Shown piece by piece: positions 6,987 through 15,663 of a DNA stretch of 17,699 nt. How positions within the stretch are numbered: position 1 is the first letter of the stretch; each line of letters begins with the position of its first letter. The notes beneath the pieces are model-generated. The model saw only the letters and a list, made by a program, of their open reading frames with translations. It made no database searches and was not told where the DNA came from. This DNA is from an uncultured Sphingobacteriia bacterium (GTDB lineage Bacteria; Bacteroidota; Bacteroidia; Chitinophagales; Chitinophagaceae). Location of the stretch: assembly GCA_945957225.1 (NCBI GenBank), contig CAMFKK010000011.1:1-17699 (forward strand). Reading direction: 5' to 3'. The position numbers and the translations under genes are program-made.

Positions 6987-7946
6987 TTATTTTCCTAGAT
7001 AATTGATAAAAAACTGTTTTACTTCTGCTGCAGTTGGTTGTTTCAAGGGTTGTATTAAACGAAACCCTACATTTTTTCCTTCTGTTAACCACCATTTACT
7101 TTTTGGAATTTGTGGGTCACGTTTGTTCCAACTTGGATCTGAATAAAACCTGTTTGCCACACGTAATGCTTCTGATCCTTCTTCATAAGAACCACCCCTA
7201 AGCGCTTTAGGATATTTTGCTGCTTTGGCAGGCATCATTTTTTCAATGGAATTATCGGCTAATTCTTGATAACGGTTGGGTTCATAATGATCCAAAGTCC
7301 ACTCCATTAAATTACCCAACATATCATACAAGCCCCAAGGGTTTGGCTTTTTCAATCCCACTTTTTGGTATTTTTCATCACTGTTATCCAAATACCATGC
7401 ATATTGATTTAATAGTTTAGGGTCATTGCCAAAAAAATAAGTGGTATTGGTACCGGCTCTACAAGCATATTCCCACTCGGCTTCAGTAGGCAGTCTAAAA
7501 AAGATTCCGGTTTTTTTGTATAACCATTTGCAGTACATCAATGCTCCAAACTGACTCATGCTATTGGCAGGATACCCCCCTTCTTTACCCATGCCCCAAG
7601 TTAGATCAACATATTGGGCACTTGGTCTTGTAATAGCATCAACATCTATATTCTGACTGGTTTGTTCATCTTTTAAAAACACGTCAAACTCATCCCTGGT
7701 TACTTCATAGGCCCCCATCCAGAATGCAGGAATCTGAATTTTTTTCTGGGGTCCTTCTGTATTTTCACGATTTTTTTCAGTAGCAGGACTTCCTATAGTA
7801 AAGGTTCCAGCTGGTATGGATTGTAGTTTAAAAGAAAGAGCAGAACCCGGTATTTCTTGTATGCGAGAATTTTGATTTTTATTCTGAGCTTGCAAGAAAA
7901 GCAATAGAAAGCAGGAGCAAGCAGTTAAAAGCAATTGTTTCACCAT
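6987..7946 (-). CDS. SUMF1/FGE-sulfatase-like protein lacking active-site Cys
   Basis: A 319-residue exported protein with a signal peptide (MVKQLLLTACSCFLLLFLQAQ) and one formylglycine-generating-enzyme (SUMF1) domain. Recognisable blocks are SIPAGTFTIGS (43-53), AYEVTRDEF (79-87), RLPTEAEWEYACRAGT (151-166), NPWGLYDMLGNLMEW (202-216), ALRGGSY (248-254) and VGFRL (293-297). In true formylglycine-generating enzymes the region between the GGS block and the GFR block holds two copper-binding cysteines. Here that region (255-292) contains none. It is therefore unlikely to activate sulfatases, and no sulfatase gene is in the window. SUMF1-fold proteins in sugar clusters often have other or unknown roles. 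It sits between apbE (21 bases upstream) and the oxidoreductase (10 bases downstream). Function in the pathway is unknown. Confidence 0.85.
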   Translation of the reverse strand: MVKQLLLTACSCFLLLFLQAQNKNQNSRIQEIPGSALSFKLQSIPAGTFTIGSPATEKNRENTEGPQKKIQIPAFWMGAYEVTRDEFDVFLKDEQTSQNIDVDAITRPSAQYVDLTWGMGKEGGYPANSMSQFGALMYCKWLYKKTGIFFRLPTEAEWEYACRAGTNTTYFFGNDPKLLNQYAWYLDNSDEKYQKVGLKKPNPWGLYDMLGNLMEWTLDHYEPNRYQELADNSIEKMMPAKAAKYPKALRGGSYEEGSEALRVANRFYSDPSWNKRDPQIPKSKWWLTEGKNVGFRLIQPLKQPTAAEVKQFFINYLGK

Positions 7947-7967
7947 AAAAATTTTGGAAACAGTAAG

Positions 7968-8978
7968 TTAGCCCTTTTTCCAGAATTGGTCAAATCCCTT
8001 GCTTTTATATGTCTTTATTTTACCATTTTCTAAGGTTGTAATTAAGAGAAAAGCCTTTTGTTTTTCTGCAGTAGCCAAAGCGGTTTTAATGGACAATATA
8101 CTACACGCGGTTGCTAACCAGTCGGCACTTGCTCCATCAGTTGCAATTACGGTAACATTTCTTTGAAAGGTAACCCCATAGCCTGTTTGGGGATTGGTGA
8201 TATGCGCATATTTTTTGCCCTGGTATAAGAAGTATTGGTATACATCGCCAGAAGTAGCAACCGATATATTCTTTAATAGTAGCTTTTTGTCTAATAATTC
8301 ATCTGACTCTTCTGGCGCATTCACCCCCACCACCCAGCCTTTAGCTTGAAGAGGCGCTTCACCCAGAGCAATATCGCCCCCGGCATCTACTAAGGAAGAA
8401 GCGATGCCCCATATTTTTAGTCTTTGGACAATTTTTTCAGCCACAAAACCCTTGGCAATACCACCAAGATCTAAACGCATTCCTTGTTTAGCTAGGGCAA
8501 CGGTCTGATTTTTTTGATCAATGACTAGTTGGTCAAATCCTACTAAAGTTTTAGTTGCCGCCACTAACGCGGAGTCAGGGAAAAGCTTTGTTTTTCTTGC
8601 ATTTCTCCAAAGCAAACTTAAAGGCCCCATGGTAATATCAAAACTGTGTTGGCTTTGCTGATAAGCTTCTTGGCTTTTTAATAATATTTCAAGGAGTCCT
8701 TTAGAAACAGGTATTGCCCCCCTGCCTGCTTGGGCACTCAAACGGCTTAACTCACTATTACTATCATAATCACTATAGATTGTTACCAATGAGTCTACTA
8801 AATCAAAAGCTTTTTTTGCTATATGGGATGCATGTATGGAATCGGTATCTACAAATACTAGGTTGAGGGGAGACCCCATTTTATTACTGCTAAACTGGTA
8901 TTTTTTGGGCTGAGCAGAAAGTTGAATAACACTGGAAAATTGGAAAACAATAAAAATAAAAAAAACGTATAGACGCAT
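7968..8978 (-). CDS. apbE: ApbE family FAD:protein FMN transferase
   Basis: A 336-residue exported ApbE-type enzyme. These use FAD to attach FMN covalently to a Ser/Thr of a target protein on the periplasmic side, with Mg2+. The signal peptide is hydrophobic over 4-20 and ends SAQ. Family motifs are FDITMGPL (113-120), RLDLGGIAKGF (168-178), DAGGDI (198-203), TSGDVYQYF (242-250), HITNPQTG (259-266) and the acidic D286 in SADWLATA. It is the first gene of the leftward operon, and its start lies 41 bases from the divergent TIM-barrel gene. The usual targets (Nqr/Rnf subunits, FMN_bind proteins, flavinylated fumarate-type reductases) are absent from the window, so its acceptor is unknown. Occurrence in a keto-sugar cluster suggests an exported flavoenzyme partner here or elsewhere. 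Confidence 0.93.
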   Translation of the reverse strand: MRLYVFFIFIVFQFSSVIQLSAQPKKYQFSSNKMGSPLNLVFVDTDSIHASHIAKKAFDLVDSLVTIYSDYDSNSELSRLSAQAGRGAIPVSKGLLEILLKSQEAYQQSQHSFDITMGPLSLLWRNARKTKLFPDSALVAATKTLVGFDQLVIDQKNQTVALAKQGMRLDLGGIAKGFVAEKIVQRLKIWGIASSLVDAGGDIALGEAPLQAKGWVVGVNAPEESDELLDKKLLLKNISVATSGDVYQYFLYQGKKYAHITNPQTGYGVTFQRNVTVIATDGASADWLATACSILSIKTALATAEKQKAFLLITTLENGKIKTYKSKGFDQFWKKG

Positions 8979-9019
8979 GGTATTGTTTGTATTGTTAAAT
9001 TTAGTGATAAATCAACATC

Positions 9020-9940
9020 ATGGAACGCAGGAAATTCATGCAACAAAGTTTATTGGCTGGCGGGGCCCTGGTAAGTTCTGCTACAGGTCTAGCTGCTTCA
9101 GCAAAAAAAAGTTTTGAAGAAGACGCCAAACCCTTTAAATGTAATTATGGTTTCCATAGTGGTATGTTCAAAAATCATGCTGGTCCTGATTTTATTGATC
9201 AGATCAAATTTGGGTATAGTATGGGTTTTAGGTCTATTGAAGACAATGGGATGATGAGTCGTAAACCGGAAGAGCAATCTAAAATTGGAGAGACACTTGC
9301 AAAATTGGGAATGACCATGGGTGTATTTGTTATTGAATACGATAAATGGCCTTTGCAGATTTCCATGACATCTGGAAAAAAAGAATGGAGAGACAAATTT
9401 GTTCAATATTGTAAGGATGCGGTGGAAGTTGCCAAACGTTGCAACGCCAAATGGATGACTGTTGTGCCAGGTAACTATGAACGCAAGCTTACAGAGCATA
9501 TGCAAATGGCCAATGTGATTGACATGTTACGCGCCGGAACAGAAGTACTTGAAAAACATGGCTTGGTTATGGTTTTAGAACCATTAAGTGATACCCCAGA
9601 ACTCTTCTTGCGTAGAAGCGATCAGACCTATGCTATTTGCAGGGCCATTAATTCTCCTTCTTGTAAGATTCTTTACGATATGTACCATATGCAACGCAAT
9701 GAGGGAGATATCATCAAACATATTGAACAGACCTGGGATGAGATTGGCTATTTTCAAATAGGGGATAACCCTGGTAGAAAAGAACCGGGTACCGGAGAGA
9801 TGAATTATCAGAATATTTTTAAGTTCATTCACAGTAAGGGTTACAAGGGAGTCTATGGCATGGAGCATGGTAATGCTCAGTCAGGAAAAGAAGGTGAATT
9901 GGCTTTAATCAATGCCTATCGCGCAGCAGATAGTTTCTAA
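9020..9940 (+). CDS. Tat-exported sugar isomerase/epimerase (hydroxypyruvate isomerase-like TIM barrel)
   Basis: A 306-residue xylose-isomerase-like TIM-barrel protein (AP_endonuc_2 superfamily), closest in motif pattern to hydroxypyruvate isomerase. The N terminus has a twin-arginine motif (ERRKFMQQ) and a hydrophobic stretch LLAGGALVSSATGLAASA, so it should be exported folded. Probable metal ligands are E187 in LEPLSD, D220 in YDMYH, Q246 in FQIGDNPGR with H223 nearby, and E282 in GMEHG; these match the Glu-Asp-His/Gln-Glu set of the fold. Cytosolic relatives act on hydroxypyruvate or keto-sugars. The exported form next to a Gfo/Idh/MocA and a DUF1080 gene suggests it isomerises or epimerises a keto-sugar in the periplasm. 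It is divergent from apbE across 41 bases, which suggests shared regulation. The ABC genes follow 76 bases downstream and are probably unrelated. Confidence 0.85.
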   Translation: MERRKFMQQSLLAGGALVSSATGLAASAKKSFEEDAKPFKCNYGFHSGMFKNHAGPDFIDQIKFGYSMGFRSIEDNGMMSRKPEEQSKIGETLAKLGMTMGVFVIEYDKWPLQISMTSGKKEWRDKFVQYCKDAVEVAKRCNAKWMTVVPGNYERKLTEHMQMANVIDMLRAGTEVLEKHGLVMVLEPLSDTPELFLRRSDQTYAICRAINSPSCKILYDMYHMQRNEGDIIKHIEQTWDEIGYFQIGDNPGRKEPGTGEMNYQNIFKFIHSKGYKGVYGMEHGNAQSGKEGELALINAYRAADSF

Positions 9941-10016
9941 GATTAGATATTGATAAAAAAATATTGCATCCACATGGTTGGATAAGGATTTTTTTTAACA
10001 CTAAACAAGCACCCAC

Positions 10017-10901
10017 ATGCAACTAAAGATTGAAAACCTTTCTAAGACTTACAGCAATGGCGTAAAAGCCTTGAACAATGTATCTCTCACCATTAATCAA
10101 GGAATGTTTGGGTTATTGGGCCCAAATGGTGCCGGAAAATCCTCTTTGATGAGAACTATTTCAACATTGCAAGAAGCTGATCAAGGAAGTATCTTTTTGG
10201 ATGACTTGGATGTTTTAAAAGAAAAAGAGTCGGTTAGGAGGCTGTTGGGCTATCTTCCGCAAGACTTTGGTGTGTATCCAAAAATTAATGCTGAGGAAAT
10301 GCTTATGCATATAGCCAGTTTAAAAGGAATCACTGGTGCTGAAAGAAAGGAATCTGTTGGAGCCCTTTTGCAAAGGGTTAATTTATACAAGGATAGGAAG
10401 AAAAACCTGGGCACTTATTCAGGTGGTATGAAGCAAAGGTTTGGCATTGCCCAGGCATTATTGGGCAATCCCAAATTGATCATTGTAGATGAACCAACGG
10501 CCGGATTGGATCCTGCAGAACGGAATAGATTTTATAATCTGTTAAGTGAGATTGGAGATAATACTATAGTCATTCTGTCTACGCATATTGTGGAAGACGT
10601 GAGAACCCTTTGTACTGATTTTGCTATCATCTGTCAAGGCGAATTACTAAGACATGACAAACCTGAAGAAGCCGTTGAAGCTTTAAACGGTAAGATTTAT
10701 GTGAAAAGTGTTGACAAATCAGACATAGAGCTTTTAAGGAATCAAGAACAGGTTATTTCTGTACAAATGAAAAGCGGAAGATTGAGCGTGCGCATTTTTA
10801 ATGAGCATACACCAAGTGAAGGTTTTATACCTGTTGCACCTGTTTTGGAAGACGTGTACTTTCACCAGATTTCAGGTAAAGTAGATGTGGTAACCATTTA
10901 A
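10017..10901 (+). CDS. ABC transporter ATP-binding protein (ABC-2 type)
   Basis: A 294-residue ATPase subunit for the permease encoded 21 bases downstream. It has every motor motif: Walker A GPNGAGKS (35-42), Q-loop Q82 in YLPQDFG, signature YSGGMKQR (134-141), Walker B LIIVDEP (154-160) and switch His190 in LSTH. The first 220 residues are the nucleotide-binding domain. The remaining about 75 form a small C-terminal domain of the kind seen in ATPases paired with ABC-2 permeases. No membrane segment or signal is present, so it acts on the cytosolic face. Together with the next gene it forms a complete transporter whose two permease halves are fused. Substrate cannot be deduced. Confidence 0.95.
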   Translation: MQLKIENLSKTYSNGVKALNNVSLTINQGMFGLLGPNGAGKSSLMRTISTLQEADQGSIFLDDLDVLKEKESVRRLLGYLPQDFGVYPKINAEEMLMHIASLKGITGAERKESVGALLQRVNLYKDRKKNLGTYSGGMKQRFGIAQALLGNPKLIIVDEPTAGLDPAERNRFYNLLSEIGDNTIVILSTHIVEDVRTLCTDFAIICQGELLRHDKPEEAVEALNGKIYVKSVDKSDIELLRNQEQVISVQMKSGRLSVRIFNEHTPSEGFIPVAPVLEDVYFHQISGKVDVVTI

Positions 10902-10922
10902 TTCATTCCAAAATCATTTATT

Positions 10923-13900
10923 ATGTTTCTGCAAATATTTTTATTTGAGTTACGCTATCGTGCTAAAAGGCCCGCAACTTATATCTATTTTTTCCTGTTT
11001 TTTTTGATTGGCTTTTTATCCATGGCAACTGGATCTACACCTGCATCTGAAAAAGTTTTTCATAATGCTCCCTGGGTAATGGCTAGTGCTAATATTACTT
11101 TTAGTATGTTAATGATGTTGGTTTGTTCTGCTGTCATGGGTGTTCCCCTTTACCGCGATATTGAGCATCAAACTAGGCAGTATTTATTTAGCTACCCCAT
11201 TACCAAATTTGGCTATTTCTGGGGAAGGTTTATTGGTTCTTTTGTAGTGGTGCTTGTAATTGGTTCTGCATTTAATTGGGGTTCTATTGCCGGAACCAAT
11301 ATTGGTCCATTAATGGGATGGGTGCCTGCAGAGCGGATTGGAAATTTTGGATGGTGGAATTATTTTCAACCCTATCTCTTTTTTGCTTTTGGGAATATGT
11401 TATTGGCTTCTACCATCTTTTTTTCATTGGTGGCCATCACTAGAAATGTTAAGGTTGTTTACAGTGCCAGCATCTTATTATTAATTGGATACCTATTGGC
11501 ATCTTTCTTGGTATCTGATATTGAAAAAAGGGATCTGGTAAAACTATTGGACCCTTTTATGATGAATACCTTTAATTTGGAGACAAGGTATTTTACTCCT
11601 GTTGAAAAGAATACATTACTCTTGCCTTTTACCAAGACCATTGCTTATAATAGGTTAATCTGGTTAGGAATTTCATTTCTTATCACAGCCATTGCCTATT
11701 ACAAATTCAGTTTCTTTCAGTTTTTATCTGCTGATATTGAAAAAAACAAAAAGTCTAGTTCTGAAGAAGCAGTACCAGTTGATAGACAGATCAAAAAATT
11801 GCAACAAAATTTTGGCAGTGGGTATACCAAACGCATTTGGTGGCAATTGACAAAAATTGAGTTTTTCAATATTATTAGAGACAATTATTTTAGGGCCATT
11901 TTAATGGGAGGACTAGTTTTCCTGATCTTGGATTTTTGGATTGGCAATACACTTTACGGTGTTAAAGATAGACCCATCACCATATTTTTGATGGACTATA
12001 AAGGATACGACTATATAGTGTTCATCTTTATTATCCTTTTATTTTATTCTGGTGAAACCATACATCGTGAAAAAACTACCAAGTTTAATATTATCAACGA
12101 TGCCATGCCGGTACCCAATGCTGTTTTTTTCTTTTCAAAACTAAGTAGCATGTTGGGAATTGCTTTTATTCTTGCAAGTATTCCAATTGTTGCAGGGGTA
12201 TTGATTCAGTTGCTAAAAGGATATACCAATTTTGAATTATTGATTTATATAGAAGAAATGTATCTGCTTACATTTCCTTCCTTTGTACAAATGATTTTGT
12301 TATCATTTGCCGTTCACTTATTGGTTAATAATAAATTTGGTGGTCATGGCGTTGGGATGCTTATTTGGGTTGTTATGTTTATTCTACGATCCTATGCCAA
12401 TTTTGATTATAACCTGCTTTTCTATTTTTACACACCGCCCTATCGTTGGAGTGATATGAATGGTATTGGCCATTTTGTAGCACCACAGTTTTGGTTCAAT
12501 TTATATTGGATCTGTCTTGGGGCTTTATTACTAACTATTTCCTACTTGTTTTTTGAACGCGGGATTGCAGGCGGATTTTCCGAAAGATGGAAAGTGGCTA
12601 TGAATAGATTCAAAGGATTGCCTAGAATCTTAATTGTGCTATTTTTTGTAGGTTGGATTGGTTCTGGTGCCTACTGTTATTATAACGTGAGTTATTTAAA
12701 TAGCTATAGTACTTCAACGGAAGTAAAAAAAGCCGCTGTTAAATATGAAAAAGAATTAAAAAAGTTTGAACAGATAGCGCAACCCAAGATAACCAATGTG
12801 GTTTTGTTTGCAGACATTTTTCCTGAAGAAAGAAAAGTGGTTATTCGTTCCTTAGTATCTATTAAAAATAAAACAGAAAACTCCATTGATTCACTTCATA
12901 TTGAAATGCCCGACCAGGTTAAATATGACTTATTGTATAATGGGAAACCGCTAAATTATAGGAATCCACTTTGGATAAATCAACCAGTATTTAGTTTTCT
13001 AAAAAAAGGAAAAGACACCGTAAATTATAGGATTTACGCACTACCTTCAAGTCTAAAGCCAGGTGATACTGCTTTATTAGAAATTCATGCTGTTACACAG
13101 TTTAAAGGATTTGTAAATAGTGGTTTTACCAGAGAAATATTGGCTAATGGCACTTTTTATAGCGATGTATTACCGAGTTTTGGCTACAATGTTCAAAAAG
13201 AATTAAATAGTGATGAGGATAGAAAGAAATATGGTCTGCCTGTAAAAACAGATGAATTTCCCGTTCAATCTGATCCAATAGGTAAAAGAACATTATTGTT
13301 TAATGACGACGCTGATTTGATTCATTTTGAAGCAACAGTAAGTACAACAAAAGACCAAATAGCCATTGCGCCAGGATACTTGCAAAAAACATGGGAAACC
13401 AATGGAAGAAAATATTTCCATTATATTCAAGACTCACCCATTGATGCGTTTGCTACTATTGTATCTGCACGATATGATGTTTTAAGAGATTCCATAAAAC
13501 TCAGTAATGGAAAAAATATTAATATTGAATTGTTTCATCACCCAACGCATAAATACAATCTAGATAGATTTCTAGCTGCGTATAAAGATGGGTTAGAATA
13601 TTTCTCTTCTGCCTATGGCGATTTTCAATTTAGACAAATGCGTTTATTGGAATTTCCGCGCTATGCAGGTTTTGCTCAAAGCTTTCCTAATACAGTGCCA
13701 TTTGCAGAAAGTTTTGGTTGGGTAGCTGATTTTACAAATCCTGATGCTTTTGATTATGTGTATTATGTTACTGCTCATGAATTGGCCCATCAGTGGTGGG
13801 GACATCAAGTAGTACCCAATAAAACAAGGGGGAGCAATTTAATCAGTGAATCATTAGCAGAGTATACAGCGTTGGTTTTGTCTGAAAGAAAATATGGAAG

Positions 13901-14570
13901 GGATAATATGAAGCGCTTTCTAAAAGATGAGTTAGACGGATATTTAACTGGAAGGGCTAGGGAAAGTAAGAAGGAAAACACTTTTATTAACTGTAATAGA
14001 CCTTATGAATGGTATCAAAAAGGTAGCTTGATATTATATGGTTTAAGGGACTTGATTGGAGATAAAGCATTAAACAATGCACTACATGCTTTTAGAGACA
14101 GTTTTGCTTTAAAAGAAAACCCTCCATTTGCAGGAAGTGATGACTTATATGCCTTTATTCAAAAAAGCACACCGGACTCTTTTAAATATTATCTAGTTGA
14201 TACATGGGAGAAGATTACTTTGTATGACAATAAATTCTTGAAGGCAACTGCTAAAAAACTGTCAAAGGATGAATATGAGGTTACGCTAAATATTAGCACC
14301 AATAAATTTTATGCAGATAGTTCAGGGAAGGAAACCTTAGCTAAAATGAATGACTATATTGACATTGGAATATTTGCGGAAGAATCGGTAGATAAAAAAG
14401 GAAGAAAACAAACCAATCCGCTTTTACTCCAAAAAGTTAAAATGATTGCAGGTGCTAAAACCTATCAGTTTAAGGTTAAAGGAATACCCGTTAAAGCAGG
14501 TATAGATCCATACAACAAATTAATAGATAGGATTCCAGATGATAATACCGGAGATGTAGATCTTAATTAA
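10923..14570 (+). CDS. ABC-2 permease fused to M1-like metallopeptidase
   Basis: A 1215-residue fusion. Residues 1-270 and about 305-590 are two ABC-2-type permease halves, with about six membrane segments each and a last segment at 568-588. Each half has the cytosolic coupling pattern: YRDIEHQTRQYLFSYP (77-92) and ETIHREKTTKFNIINDAMP (378-396). From about 600 the chain is a large extracytoplasmic domain of the M1 aminopeptidase family. Its zinc site is H952-E-L-A-H956 with the third ligand in SESLAEY, most likely E976. The family's substrate-amine motif GxMEN is replaced by FAQSFPNTVPFAES (917-930). This fusion type is recurrent in Bacteroidota and some Proteobacteria but, to my knowledge, has no assigned substrate. 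The domain may process a peptide moved by its own transporter; that is inference. The stop codon overlaps the terminator stem. Confidence 0.93.
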   Translation: MFLQIFLFELRYRAKRPATYIYFFLFFLIGFLSMATGSTPASEKVFHNAPWVMASANITFSMLMMLVCSAVMGVPLYRDIEHQTRQYLFSYPITKFGYFWGRFIGSFVVVLVIGSAFNWGSIAGTNIGPLMGWVPAERIGNFGWWNYFQPYLFFAFGNMLLASTIFFSLVAITRNVKVVYSASILLLIGYLLASFLVSDIEKRDLVKLLDPFMMNTFNLETRYFTPVEKNTLLLPFTKTIAYNRLIWLGISFLITAIAYYKFSFFQFLSADIEKNKKSSSEEAVPVDRQIKKLQQNFGSGYTKRIWWQLTKIEFFNIIRDNYFRAILMGGLVFLILDFWIGNTLYGVKDRPITIFLMDYKGYDYIVFIFIILLFYSGETIHREKTTKFNIINDAMPVPNAVFFFSKLSSMLGIAFILASIPIVAGVLIQLLKGYTNFELLIYIEEMYLLTFPSFVQMILLSFAVHLLVNNKFGGHGVGMLIWVVMFILRSYANFDYNLLFYFYTPPYRWSDMNGIGHFVAPQFWFNLYWICLGALLLTISYLFFERGIAGGFSERWKVAMNRFKGLPRILIVLFFVGWIGSGAYCYYNVSYLNSYSTSTEVKKAAVKYEKELKKFEQIAQPKITNVVLFADIFPEERKVVIRSLVSIKNKTENSIDSLHIEMPDQVKYDLLYNGKPLNYRNPLWINQPVFSFLKKGKDTVNYRIYALPSSLKPGDTALLEIHAVTQFKGFVNSGFTREILANGTFYSDVLPSFGYNVQKELNSDEDRKKYGLPVKTDEFPVQSDPIGKRTLLFNDDADLIHFEATVSTTKDQIAIAPGYLQKTWETNGRKYFHYIQDSPIDAFATIVSARYDVLRDSIKLSNGKNINIELFHHPTHKYNLDRFLAAYKDGLEYFSSAYGDFQFRQMRLLEFPRYAGFAQSFPNTVPFAESFGWVADFTNPDAFDYVYYVTAHELAHQWWGHQVVPNKTRGSNLISESLAEYTALVLSERKYGRDNMKRFLKDELDGYLTGRARESKKENTFINCNRPYEWYQKGSLILYGLRDLIGDKALNNALHAFRDSFALKENPPFAGSDDLYAFIQKSTPDSFKYYLVDTWEKITLYDNKFLKATAKKLSKDEYEVTLNISTNKFYADSSGKETLAKMNDYIDIGIFAEESVDKKGRKQTNPLLLQKVKMIAGAKTYQFKVKGIPVKAGIDPYNKLIDRIPDDNTGDVDLN

Positions 14571-14603
14571 AAAAGGCCGTCCAATTTGGACGGCCTTTTT
14601 TTT
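14569..14603. terminator. Strong bidirectional intrinsic terminator
   Basis: A 15-base stem (14569-14583 with 14587-14601) built on GGCCGTCCA/TGGACGGCC with a three-base ATT loop. A run of six A on the left and eight T on the right gives a U-tract for both directions. It ends the permease-peptidase transcript, whose TAA supplies the first A residues, and also the convergent lpxD transcript, which stops at 14611. Confidence 0.95.
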
Positions 14604-14610
14604 ATGAAAA

Positions 14611-15609
14611 TTATTTTGTTGGAGCTATCGCCTTGCGCAGGAATGCCCATTGTCTCAAACAATCACGGGCTTCAACTGCAGGGTAGCCCAATACTTTTTT
14701 GCCGTCTTCTACGTCATTGATAACACCTGACATACCACCAATTAATACCCCGTTTCCAACGGTAACATGATCAGAAACACAAACGCCTCCTCCAATAATT
14801 ACGCCATCTCCAATGGTTACTGAACCGGCCAGACCACTACTTCCTGCCATTAAACAGAACCTTCCTGTTTTACTATTATGTCCTATTTGAACTAGGTTGT
14901 CTAACTTGGTGCCATCACCAATAATAGTGGAAGAAAATTTAGCCCTATCAATACAGGTACTGGATCCAACTTCTACATAATTACCTAATACTACATTACC
15001 AATATGCGGAATTTTGACCAAGCCTCTTCCATCATCACTTGGTCTAAATCCAAATCCGTCTGAACCAATACTGGCATTGGCATGGATAATACAGTGATGA
15101 CCTAACACACATCTTTCCCTGATTACCGCACCGGGCCAAAGTGTTGTATGGTCCCCAATATGACAATGGTCTAGAATAGTAGTATTAGGATATAGTGTTA
15201 CGTCTTTTCCTATAATACAATAAGCCCCTACATAGGCACCTGCTCCGGCTCTAAATCCCTTGCCAATGATGGCTGTATGATGTATTACTGCGGTAGGGTG
15301 AATGTCTTCATCAAATGCGGGAGATTCTGGAACATACATTTCTAATAACCTAGCCATAGCCAGGTCTGCATTCTTTACCTTAATCAAGGCCCTGTTCTCA
15401 CCGGGTTCTAATTCAAATTCTTGGTTCACAATGGCAGCACAGGCTTTGGAACCCTCCCATAGTTTTAGGTACTTTTTATTGCCAATAAAACTGATATGGT
15501 TGCTTTGCGCCATTTCTAATTGTTCAGGACCAATAATGGCGGTATTGGTATGGCCAACAAGGGTTCCTTGCAACACTTCATTGATGGCTTCTATGGTAAA
15601 GGTTTTCAT
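14611..15609 (-). CDS. lpxD: UDP-3-O-acylglucosamine N-acyltransferase LpxD
   Basis: The lipid A enzyme that adds the second hydroxyacyl chain, from acyl-ACP, to UDP-3-O-acylglucosamine on the cytosolic side. The first about 100 residues are the LpxD uridine-binding domain. From about 105 a left-handed beta-helix of hexapeptide repeats follows (TAVIHH, TAIIGK, DVTLYP, CHIGDH and so on). IGSDGFGF (184-191, counted from the upstream ATG) and the catalytic His of VQIGHN (His247 in that count) are conserved. I start at the ATG at 15609, where MKTFTIEAI aligns with known LpxD starts; the ATG at 15618 would add only MLD. The gene stands alone, without the lpxA/lpxC/fabZ genes that usually accompany lpxD, so it may be a second paralogue in this genome. 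Confidence 0.92.
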   Translation of the reverse strand: MKTFTIEAINEVLQGTLVGHTNTAIIGPEQLEMAQSNHISFIGNKKYLKLWEGSKACAAIVNQEFELEPGENRALIKVKNADLAMARLLEMYVPESPAFDEDIHPTAVIHHTAIIGKGFRAGAGAYVGAYCIIGKDVTLYPNTTILDHCHIGDHTTLWPGAVIRERCVLGHHCIIHANASIGSDGFGFRPSDDGRGLVKIPHIGNVVLGNYVEVGSSTCIDRAKFSSTIIGDGTKLDNLVQIGHNSKTGRFCLMAGSSGLAGSVTIGDGVIIGGGVCVSDHVTVGNGVLIGGMSGVINDVEDGKKVLGYPAVEARDCLRQWAFLRKAIAPTK

Positions 15610-15663
15610 GTCAAGCATTTTTTAAAGCTACCGAATTGTAGCTTTTCTAACAAATGCGCAAAT

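Noticed and set aside
8979..9019. Bacteroidota TTTG / TAnnTTTG promoter between the divergent apbE and isomerase genes
   Set aside because: TTTG and TAAATTTA are present but with the wrong spacing; in 41 AT-rich bases the match is not convincing.
9968..9996. Weak hairpin ATCCA/TGGAT followed by a T-run after the isomerase gene, as a terminator
   Set aside because: The stem is only five AT-containing pairs, and the T-run begins about six bases after it; too weak to call.
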